This document shows, piece by piece, positions 17,932 to 26,500 of a stretch of DNA of 44,802 bases. The notes beneath the pieces are model-generated. The model was not told the DNA's origin. It saw only the letters and a program-made list of their open reading frames with translations, and did not search any database. How positions within the stretch are numbered: position 1 is the first letter of the stretch; every line of letters starts with the position of its first letter. This stretch comes from Cyanophora paradoxa (Eukaryota > Glaucocystophyceae > Cyanophorales > Cyanophoraceae). A program made the translations under genes and the position numbers. The stretch covers positions 1 through 44,802 of the forward strand of contig QPMI01000128.1 in NCBI GenBank assembly GCA_004431415.1. Direction: 5' to 3'.

Positions 17932-19491
17932 ATGCCTCAAAAAATTGTTTTAGCGTTGTCGGGCGGGGGTGCGCGTGGTATCATCATAACAAGGTTACTA
18001 ACAGAAATTGAAAATAGAACTGGTAGACGTATAATAAATCTTGTTGATCTTGTAAGCGGAACATCCACAGGTGGTATAATTGCTATTGGGTTAAACATCA
18101 GACATCCTGAGATGCCCTATGAACCAAAACTAACCGCTAACGATTTGCATAATATATATCTTACACAACTTCCGTTAATTTTTGCGAATCCACGAAATAT
18201 CATCGAAAATGCTCTTTTTAATACAAAATACGATGTTGCACCATTGGAAAGTGCGATTTACTCAGTTACTGGTGAATCGCTTATAAAAGATTCTCTAAAA
18301 GACATTGTGATTACATCATTTGATACTCAATATATGAAACCAATATTTATAACAAACGATAACAAGTACAATTTTTTGCCGAATAAAATAGTAGCGCGTG
18401 CTACATCTGCTGCTCCTACATACTTTTCACCTGTAAGTGTTGTAGATTTCAATAATGGCGTAATTGCTTCTCTGATTGATGGCGCAATTTCAGGAAACAA
18501 TAACCCAAGTGTATGCGGTTATAGTCATGCAAAAAAGATTTATAATGATGATGATGAAATTATAGTTATAAGTATCTCTTGTGGTGAGGTTGACGCAAAT
18601 TTAGAATCTGAATATTTCGGATATGCTTATGAGACTGTGAATAGCTGGGGTATTCTTTCATGGATTGCTTCAACAGAAGGAAGCCCATTAATTAATATGC
18701 TAATGGCTGCAAGCGAACTATCGGCTCTTGATAAGATGGAAGAATTACTACCTCCAAATCTTGACCAAGGATATAATAGATATTATCGCCTTTCTGTTCC
18801 GCTTCCAAATGATATAGTTCGATCACTTGATGATACTTCTAAGATACCTGAAATGCTCACATTCACTGAGTCGTATATTGCTGCAAATGACGCTATGATA
18901 AATAGACTCTGTGAGTTACTTGTAACAAACTACGAGATTAAGAACCCTGTCAGATCATATGTATCATCCACTCTTAATAACATACCTCCCATCGATGCTA
19001 ATTGGTATCTTCTGCCGGATAATGCGTTTACCGCTTCTTCTGCAAAATTCGGAAAAGAGGCATTTAAAGCCCGTCCATCATTAACTGGATGGGAAGCGAA
19101 TGCATCCGCCATAAACGGAGTATGGGAAACACCTACTGAATATTTGCAAATTGCTTTTCCATATACATTTGAGGTCGCTTCTATAATTGCGTATGGTTCA
19201 GGTATAACAACTGCCTTTATTAAGACGTTCAATGTTGCGACATTGCAAGATGGTTTAACATGGTCATTCATTAAATCTGATGGTGTAAATAGAATCTTTG
19301 TGTGTGAAAATATAAATAATGCTAATAACTCTGGAGATGTATCATATGCTACGGGTTTCCCACTTATAATTAACGATGAATTTAATATTCGTTATTCTTT
19401 GAGAATTCAATATATTCGAATTTATCCATTAGTATATATAAATGCTCCAACTATGAGAGTCGATGTGACGGGTTCATTTATTAGAAATTAG
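17932..19491 (+). CDS. Patatin-like phospholipase with C-terminal discoidin-like domain
   Basis: I chose the start MPQKIVLALSGGGARG at 17,932 because the motif begins there. The frame extends 20 codons further up but would overlap the divergent gene. Residues 10-16 (SGGGARG) form the oxyanion hole, GTSTG (43-47) holds the nucleophile Ser45, ARATSAAPTYF (about 155-165) is a typical patatin block, and DGA (183-185) gives the catalytic Asp183. All the parts of the Ser-Asp dyad are intact, so acyl hydrolase (phospholipase A2-like) activity is expected. Residues about 365-517 have the plan of a discoidin/F5-8C domain (GWEANAS...TEYLQIAF...DGLTWSF...IQYIRIYP...MRVDVTGSF), usually a glycan- or lipid-binding module. 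The pairing next to a fibre gene suggests membrane attack during entry or release; this is inference. Confidence 0.85.
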   Translation: MPQKIVLALSGGGARGIIITRLLTEIENRTGRRIINLVDLVSGTSTGGIIAIGLNIRHPEMPYEPKLTANDLHNIYLTQLPLIFANPRNIIENALFNTKYDVAPLESAIYSVTGESLIKDSLKDIVITSFDTQYMKPIFITNDNKYNFLPNKIVARATSAAPTYFSPVSVVDFNNGVIASLIDGAISGNNNPSVCGYSHAKKIYNDDDEIIVISISCGEVDANLESEYFGYAYETVNSWGILSWIASTEGSPLINMLMAASELSALDKMEELLPPNLDQGYNRYYRLSVPLPNDIVRSLDDTSKIPEMLTFTESYIAANDAMINRLCELLVTNYEIKNPVRSYVSSTLNNIPPIDANWYLLPDNAFTASSAKFGKEAFKARPSLTGWEANASAINGVWETPTEYLQIAFPYTFEVASIIAYGSGITTAFIKTFNVATLQDGLTWSFIKSDGVNRIFVCENINNANNSGDVSYATGFPLIINDEFNIRYSLRIQYIRIYPLVYINAPTMRVDVTGSFIRN

Positions 19492-20540
19492 AGCTTTTCA
19501 GTTCCATTAATTGTAAGTTTCTTTAATTCTCTTGTTACTTTGTTTTTTTTCTTTAATCTGGATTGTAATAGCGGTTCTTCTGGGACATCATCCGCTTTTT
19601 CGATGCCTTCCTTACGAATTGCCGAATCAACCCGCGCTTCTTCTTTGGCTTGTTCAAGTGCATCCACTGTTGGTACTTCGTGGAATTCAACACCTTTAAT
19701 GGGTAACAATTCGTGAAAAGCAAACCTCCCTTCGACCATTTCGCCATTCGGATTTCGTAACCGAAACTTAAAACCCTCTCTACCCTCGACAGTATAAACA
19801 ATCCGCGACCAATTGACACCCTGTTTAGCGAATGGGTTCTTTTCTATTCTCACTCTCACAAACATACCTTCTTTGATACCATCTAAGTAAGCCATCGACT
19901 TCTTAAACTTTTCATCTTCTAAACCTATAATTTCTCTATAATGCTCATCTGTGGTTTCTGCTGGTTTCCTCTTAGTTGCTGAATGAACAGTATGATTATA
20001 ATTATACTCAATGTCTCCCAATACATCAAAGAATCGCGCGGTGTTGTTTGCTATACAATAGTTCGTGATAAGCCGCTTGATCTGCTTGTTAAACGCTTCT
20101 ATTCTACCTTGGTTTCGATGATCTGCGACATCGCTAATCTGATGATCGATGAACTTTTTAGCAAGGTATGAGGTAAACATTTTATTTGTAAATTCGCTTC
20201 CACTATCGCTTTGAACGCGTACAATTGGTCGCGGTACTCTTTGTTGTAGTTGCTGAAACGCCGAAAGAGCCGTTATTGCGCTTTTATCTCTCATTGGGAT
20301 GATAAAACCCGTTCTAAGAGTTGATTCCATCACGGACAAAAATGTATCGTATCCATCATTTTGCTTCTTATAAGCCGGGAAAAACAGAAGATCAATTACG
20401 TAGGTATCGAGAGGTTGCCGAATCGGAATCATTGGGTCTCTCTTTCTTGAAAGAGTCGGTGCGTTTATCTGAACGACTTCCTGTTTATCATACCATTCTT
20501 TCATCTTCTTGTAGTTTTCCTCAGGAAGTTCTTTTCTCAT
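19488..20540 (-). CDS. Retrovirus-type integrase (rve, DD35E), outer element
   Basis: A 350-residue integrase of the type used by Polintons, virophages and LTR elements to insert DNA. Catalytic residues are Asp50 (YVIDLLF), Asp112 (VQSDSGSEF) and Glu148 (GRIEAFNKQIK), a D-61-D-35-E spacing. Residues about 225-280 (GMFVRVR...FKFRLRNPNGE) look like the SH3-like DNA-binding domain. The C-terminus is Lys/Glu-rich with no chromodomain. Its start overlaps the stop of the 82-residue gene upstream (ATGA), so both are probably read from one transcript. Its 3' end overlaps that of the convergent patatin gene by four bases. Confidence 0.92.
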   Translation of the reverse strand: MRKELPEENYKKMKEWYDKQEVVQINAPTLSRKRDPMIPIRQPLDTYVIDLLFFPAYKKQNDGYDTFLSVMESTLRTGFIIPMRDKSAITALSAFQQLQQRVPRPIVRVQSDSGSEFTNKMFTSYLAKKFIDHQISDVADHRNQGRIEAFNKQIKRLITNYCIANNTARFFDVLGDIEYNYNHTVHSATKRKPAETTDEHYREIIGLEDEKFKKSMAYLDGIKEGMFVRVRIEKNPFAKQGVNWSRIVYTVEGREGFKFRLRNPNGEMVEGRFAFHELLPIKGVEFHEVPTVDALEQAKEEARVDSAIRKEGIEKADDVPEEPLLQSRLKKKNKVTRELKKLTINGTEKL

Positions 20541-20785
20541 TGCACCAAAACCTTATAACCGGTGCGCGGATCATAAAACTTCTTCGCAATCTTTGATTCT
20601 TTCGTTACAGTCTCAGTAGGTAATGTCTTCGGGATCAGTCCTTTAACCATCTCAGACTTCTTTAAGATTCGTGTGTTCTTCTCTTCGACCGGAATGGTTA
20701 TAGGTAGTGTGTAACCTTGATCATCTTTTAAACTTTTCTTTACGATTTTTGGAGTAGGTCTTAAACCAATCTGTGCTGAGGGCAT
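20537..20785 (-). CDS. Small basic protein upstream of integrase (82 aa)
   Basis: An 82-residue Lys-rich protein (MPSAQIGLRPTPKIVKKSL...) ending in FYDPRTGYKVLVQ. A YDPxTG motif is often seen just before the catalytic core in Polinton-like integrases, so this may be a separately encoded N-terminal region of the integrase. The stop and the integrase ATG overlap as ATGA. No zinc-binding HHCC motif is visible. Function unknown. Confidence 0.5.
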   Translation of the reverse strand: MPSAQIGLRPTPKIVKKSLKDDQGYTLPITIPVEEKNTRILKKSEMVKGLIPKTLPTETVTKESKIAKKFYDPRTGYKVLVQ

Positions 20786-20812
20786 CTTTACTTTATTTTC
20801 AATATATTAATA

Positions 20813-20995
20813 ATGGATAATCCGGTTTGGACAGAACACCCGATACCAAACTACTTTGAAATTGCACCGACAGACCCGGGGTTAAAGTGCATATGGTTGT
20901 TAAATCTGATCCGAGGTATATTATTGCTTGGGGATCGCAAAAATAAAAAGAGAAGTATTGAACAAGTATATCAGACACCGAATGGGAAACTGTGA
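20813..20995 (+). CDS. Small ORF (60 aa) between integrase and polymerase operons, doubtful
   Basis: A 60-residue frame starting MDNPVWTEHPIPNYFEIAPT in the only + strand gap of this part. It overlaps the 3' end of the polymerase gene on the other strand by 25 bases. A neighbouring frame (VVKSDPRYIIAWGSQK) also looks protein-like downstream of the CCCGGGG run, so a frame error is possible. No family recognised. Confidence 0.3.
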   Translation: MDNPVWTEHPIPNYFEIAPTDPGLKCIWLLNLIRGILLLGDRKNKKRSIEQVYQTPNGKL

Positions 20996-22110
20996 ATGCC
21001 GTCGTCAAATATTTTCCGTTTGCTATCGAGTTGGTTTAGAGCCACCCTTCTGCTCTCCAAGTCATATAAGTTGTGGTCTTGTCGTTGCTTGTTTCTTACT
21101 GTTACTGTTTTTGTGATGCCTTCAAATAGACATTTCTTAAAATCATCAAAGTGAATTTCTTTCGAAGAAGTCCCCGACATCTTTACTTTTTCGTTGGTCT
21201 CAGTTCTGAAAGCGTAAAGTTTCGATCTCAGACCTACATACTCTACGATCTTTGCATTTGGAAACTCATTTTTATATTTACCAGGAACCATGCGATTCTC
21301 GAAATTCATTAGAGGATGTGATTTATCATAGTTACTTCTATCGAGATGTTCACCTATCTCTTTCATATCTTCGTTGAGATTCTTGGTTTTCAGGAACAAA
21401 CAAAACGAATCGGTATCGTGAAACAGTAGTTTAGCTGAGTCCCATTTCTTCCTGATCACATCATAGAAGAATTGATAATTATGTAGTTTCGCGAAATCCA
21501 AAACGAAAGCGCCAATTGCTACGGGTTTATCTAAGTTTACATGCTTCGAATACATTTCAAACGCTATCGCATTTTCGTTTATTACATTGGTTGCCTTGAT
21601 AAGAGGACTTGCTGCGTATTTCTTACACAATTTCTCACTATTAGCGATCTTGACAGTTGAGCGACCCCTACAAGATTCCAAGCATTTTCCATAAATTGCA
21701 TTGTTCATTAGTTTGAAAAAGTCACTTTCAAAAGTGTTAGTTGATTCGTGGCGTAGAAGAGTATTTAGACCAATATAAGATTTCATGAATGGTGAGGTTG
21801 CAAATGAGAGAACTTTATGTATCTTAGTAATAATTACACCTTTTTCGACGATGTAGTTAAGAAGAGGTCGAGCAATCACGTACTTATATTTAGGTGTAAA
21901 AGACGCTGTGAGTTTGGGGTCTTTGCTAATCTTCTCACCTGTCATTTCTAAAAGTTTTCGTTGATAATCTCCGAGCATATCTTTGGTAATCAATTCTTTA
22001 TTCACAATGAGTGGGAAATCATAATGATCTTCAAGGAATGTCGGGTATTCAAGATCAACTTCAATAAATGCACTTCGCCCTTCAACCTCTTTAAGTGCCT
22101 CTGTGAGCTC
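20971..22110 (-). pseudogene. polB: Family B DNA polymerase (protein-primed type), C-terminal part, interrupted
   Basis: This is the C-terminal third of the outer element's Polinton-type DNA polymerase. It holds motif B (FFKLMNNAIYGK) and motif C (FHDTDSF), followed by KLYAFRTETNEKVKMSGTSSKE, typical of PolB2 of Polintons and linear plasmids. The open frame starts at 22,134, but the first eight codons come from the inner element's TIR. True polymerase sequence begins at GAGCTC. Motif A (LDANNLYG) and everything upstream is on the far side of the inner element (41,988-44,144). The gene is therefore split by an insertion, and this copy cannot make a full polymerase unless the inner element is excised. 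Confidence 0.88.
22105..22110. repeat. Target-site duplication GAGCTC (left)
   Basis: GAGCTC directly abuts the left TIR and recurs at 40,276-40,281 after the right TIR. Six bases is the target duplication length known for Polinton/Maverick integrases. Keeping a single GAGCTC makes the polymerase frame continuous across the site. Confidence 0.88.
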
Positions 22111-22495
22111 AGCTTGGCGCGGTGTCTCCAACAATTAAATCCGCGGATCCTTACCATTCACCGTAACAGCACCGAATCTAATCGAAAATCACCGTAAGGC
22201 TCAGTGTCACGATCGATAATTTCGGTTTCACGACCGATCTTCATCGATTCACTCGATCCAATTCATCTTTTTATGCGCGGTGTCTCCCACAATTACGCAC
22301 GATTTCGCACGATACACAGTGAGACGACCACTGCACGATCGATAACCGCACCATTTACCGTCGTAAAGAGAATTCGTCTTTTTTCGCGCGGTGACTTCGT
22401 TAAGTCGGCAGAATGCCTCTTCTCCCACGATTCACAGTAACTTTTAACCAAAAGTTTAATAAAAATAAATCATGCACGACTTCTTAGATTATACT
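22111..22495 (+). repeat. Left terminal inverted repeat of the inner element
   Basis: It starts AGCTTGGCGCGGTGTCTCC and matches the reverse complement of 39,901-40,275 with scattered differences. It begins with 5'-AG as Polinton TIRs do. Inside, the word GCGCGGTGTCTCC recurs at about 22,117 and 22,276. The innermost 26 bases contain the last codons and stop of the inner integrase gene. No other gene lies in 22,111-22,469. Confidence 0.9.
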
Positions 22496-23522
22496 TTCTT
22501 CTCACAACATTACTTCGGTTCGGTTTGATTCCTTCTTTCTTCAACCTTTGATTAACTGTATTCGTTTTCTTTACTCTTGTTATTCGTTTTTGCGATGGAA
22601 TCTTAATGACTTCATTAACTTTCACTTTCTGTAATTCTTGCTTCTTGAAGCGTCGCTTAACTTCCTTCTCGTCCCCATCCATATCTTCCAACACTTTGAA
22701 TCTATTCCCATCAGACCTTCCAACTTTATAAACCTTTTGACTAAACCTCGCACCTTCCTTTTCAAATGCACTCTTCTTACCTTCTAACACTCGAACAGTA
22801 TCACCTGGTTTAACATCGACTCTCTCATTTCCCTTCACGTTATTATTGTGAACAGTATCCCGAAGGTAAATATATAGTTGTTTATCTTCGTTAGAATACA
22901 CTGTATTTGGTGAATCATTCTTCAAGGCACTATGGGGTGAATTGTTATAAATGGCGAGAACTTCGGTCACTAAATCAATCCACTTACTTGTCCCATTCGA
23001 TGTCATTGCCTTCCGTAAATACTGCTTGAAAGTCCTGGTGAATCGATCGATAATTCCGAGTTTATCACCAACTGTAATGTGTTCATCCTTAGCGACATCG
23101 GTATACAATCGCACCCCATGTTCTCCACACCAATTGCGATACATTGCGCTGGAAAACTCATTATCTCCCGATAGAGCAGCAACTTTACCTGCGTCCTGTT
23201 TGAATCGATTTAGAATACTTGGGATGTTCTCGTTCGTTTTGAAAGGATACACGAACGCCTTTCTGCTCAGAATATCAACAAAACTAATCATCTTAAAAAT
23301 ACCATTGTTTGCAGTTTGAAATCCTTTGAAATACATAATATCTACTTGGAAGGAACGTGGTTTCGCAACAATCCTTAGGAATGATTTAGGCTTTTTCGGT
23401 TTCTTGAATATCTGATGCACTTCTGAGTTTAAAAAGCGTTTTTTCAATTCTTCCTCATCAAAGTTTACTTTATCATTAATCAATTTCTGGCGATACTTCT
23501 TGTAAGATAACACGTTATCCAT
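22470..23522 (-). CDS. Retrovirus-type integrase, inner element
   Basis: A 350-residue rve integrase only distantly similar to the outer one. The likely acidic residues are Asp61 (FQVDIMYF), Asp120 (ALSGDNEF) and, where Glu is usual, Asp159 (LGIIDRFTRTFKQYL), a DDD rather than DDE triad with 38 residues between the last two. Residues about 240-290 (KPGDTVRVLEGKK...FKVLEDMDG) look like the C-terminal SH3-like domain, and the tail is strongly basic. The start overlaps the stop of the replication gene (TAATG). The last codons fall in the TIR, so the right TIR also carries a copy of this 3' end. It is presumed to have made the 6-bp target duplication. Confidence 0.88.
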   Translation of the reverse strand: MDNVLSYKKYRQKLINDKVNFDEEELKKRFLNSEVHQIFKKPKKPKSFLRIVAKPRSFQVDIMYFKGFQTANNGIFKMISFVDILSRKAFVYPFKTNENIPSILNRFKQDAGKVAALSGDNEFSSAMYRNWCGEHGVRLYTDVAKDEHITVGDKLGIIDRFTRTFKQYLRKAMTSNGTSKWIDLVTEVLAIYNNSPHSALKNDSPNTVYSNEDKQLYIYLRDTVHNNNVKGNERVDVKPGDTVRVLEGKKSAFEKEGARFSQKVYKVGRSDGNRFKVLEDMDGDEKEVKRRFKKQELQKVKVNEVIKIPSQKRITRVKKTNTVNQRLKKEGIKPNRSNVVRRKYNLRSRA

Positions 23523-26500
23523 TATTGAGCAGCGCAGTTACATCTAATATGTGACAGGAAACAATTTTTGGTAGTATGGGGCAACGCATTATTGATTCGA
23601 TCAATAGAAATTACGTTCAGATCGAAGTCCATACCTCCATAACAACGAAGACAGTGACCATATTGCTTGCCGTAGCGTTTCTTGCACCACTCCCAATTGA
23701 CATAGTCCTTCTCATCAAACGGTCTGTTTGCCTTCTTGTCTTGCTCCTTGTACTGCTCAATTCTCTCGCTGAACTTCTTCATGTTCACAACGTGTTCTGC
23801 CCACTCATACCCATCATGGTAAATCTTCACACGACTTAGCTCGGTAGTTCGGGTGATTGCTGTGTAGAACCATTCCGCAGAAACGAAGGGCGCACCCGCT
23901 TCATAGATCACCACATTACCGCTCTTGCAATCGATTGTATCACCCTGAATCACGTGACAGGTATAAGCGTAAGGAAGTGAGAAATATCTCATTGCAGGTG
24001 GGTCTAATGTGATCACTTCCTTTGTAGCGATATCTTCGATGACGAACTCTTTGTCGTCATATGCCTTGATGGTGTACGTAAATCCATTGTGAATAGTCAC
24101 ACCATTTTTCACGATCCTTTGCTTTGCGACAATCTCCACACCTTTCGCGAAAATCGGGACATCTTCCCCGTAGTTCAATTTATGCAATTGCAGGTTGACT
24201 TCCGCAGCCTTGCGATTGGTGTACACTATCGCCCTGTCATCTTTCCCCAAAGTATCGACCGTTTCAAACCTGTACTTTTTAATGACATCGGGAACACTCA
24301 ACCGATTCTCGAAGAGATCCTTTTTTATTTCCTCGACAGTATCACGGTCTTCATGGGTCTTGTGACGCTTATTAACCTTCAATACTAACTCGTTCTTGAA
24401 CAGGAGACGCAGAATGTATGAGTAGTATTCTTTTTGGTCAACCGTCATATCCTGAATGGGCGGATTTTGGTGTGGGTCACCTGTGGCGATGTAGACCTTA
24501 TCCGGGAACAACACTTCCATAATGTATGCAAGCGCCGCCAATTCTGGAACTGTGAATTGACAGATTTCGTCGATAACGATGCAGTCGTACTCAACCAATC
24601 CGGAAGCATTACCACCCACAATCTCGTCCATGTTTGAATCGTCGACTTTTAGATGCAGAGCATCGTAGATGGTCTTAACATTTGCAAGACCATGTTGTAA
24701 CTTCATGTCGCGAATCCTCTTATTTGTCGGAACAATGAACAGGGGATTTTGGAAACGCTTACCAAACTGAACACCAATGTAGGTCTTTCCCACTCCTGGA
24801 ACGACACCTAATATAATCCATCGCTTCTGAGCAGCAAGAGTTTCGCAAATTGCCGTGGTATTATACTCATCAACTACCGAGTAAATAATGTGATTCGACT
24901 TCTCTAATTGCACGAAGTTCTCCTCGCGCTCCAATTTCCCGTAGTGAATGCGCTTGAAATTAAACTCCTTATTGTTCCCGATATACTTCTTTGTGAAATT
25001 GGGGCAATGCTTGATGCTGAATTCACCAATGTTGTCGTAGCTGTGACGGTCGAAACTCACAAGAGGGATCGGATCACAAGAGGTCGTGTAGACACAATCA
25101 GTATTAACAGAGACTGGATTAAGTCCTTTCTTACTGAGTTCGATGCACTTCTCGTATAGATTCATTCTCATAAGAGAATACATGAGATTGTGAAACGGTA
25201 GGAACCCATCAGTAAGAAACTTTTCTGCTACTTGATTCACATAGTAGATGCACGGTTCTGTGATTTCTTCCTCTGCGATGACGTAACAGGTTGGGTCATA
25301 CGATGCTGGATCTTTACCAAACACGTATGGTTTTACCTCTCCGCCATATTGCTTTTGGAATTCAATCGCATCGTCACGCTTGTTAAAGATCGTGGTCTTT
25401 ACTTTGTGGTTCTTCTGTTTTCCTATTTGCCCAATATTAGCAACAAGCATCTGCTTCTTGTCTGTTGGGTCAAGGTCACTCTCCATGATTTGCTTAATCA
25501 CGTCGCCTGCATAGTTTGGAACCAATTTATATGGTCGAAGAACCCCCTTAATCGTAATGTCCTCTTTCAGATCCTCGTAGTATTTTTTGAGAACCATACC
25601 TGGGATGACATTGTACCGTGAATCGATAAGCATGCGCTTATAACGGTCGTAGATGTTCAGTTCGTATTTCGTTCCATCTGCATTTTTCATCGGTTTGAAA
25701 TACTTTGATTTCAACTGAACGTAGTAGAAGTTGTACTTTTCGATTTCCTCAGCAGAAGTGATCGTGGTCTTCTGGAAATTATCGAATTTACTAATTACTG
25801 GGACGAATTCAATCTGTTTTGCAATAATTGCAGGATAGGCTTTGCACATGTCGTGTTCGTAGATATTCTCGCTCCACCCAATCTCATCAATGGTCTCCTT
25901 CTCCAAATCAAAGAACCCGCGCAGGGCAGTCTGTGAACCAATGCGGAACGCTGTTGAAGTTTGGTCATTGTACGTACTCTTGTTAGCATTGTTAACAAGA
26001 CTCAGATACATTTTCAGATTGAGCCGCTCGAATTTCTCACGATATTCAGCGTCCTTGAATTTCACCGCATAAGCAGTCTCCACATCCGTATCTGAACCGG
26101 GTGGGGTAACCGTTATGCTCTTCTCACCGTATGTGAAATGAATGTGTGTAATCTTCCGCATTGGGGAGAATCCCGCGTGAACCTGGTAGTTCACATCCAC
26201 AATGAACTCTTTCAGAAGATCGTCCAAGAACCCACTGTAACAGATTGAAATTTTACTCTGGCTCTTCATCTCCTCCGAATTGATGATCTTCACGATATCC
26301 TCAGGAGTTGCAGCAAATTCTCGATGTTTTCTTTGCTTGATAATCTTGAATCGCGACCCCACCGTAAGATTCGTGTCAGAGTTTGACTTCGATCCGTTGA
26401 AAGAGTGAGTGAGAGATTTGAGATTCTCGTTCAGAAGGTATAAGTGACCATTTTCGATTTTCACATAGGCGACCGATGGTGTGAGGTGGGTATTCCTCGT

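Noticed and set aside
20971-22134. A complete small DNA polymerase starting at 22,134
   Set aside because: It lacks motif A and the exonuclease and N-terminal regions, which are found at 41,988-44,144. Its first eight codons are TIR sequence.
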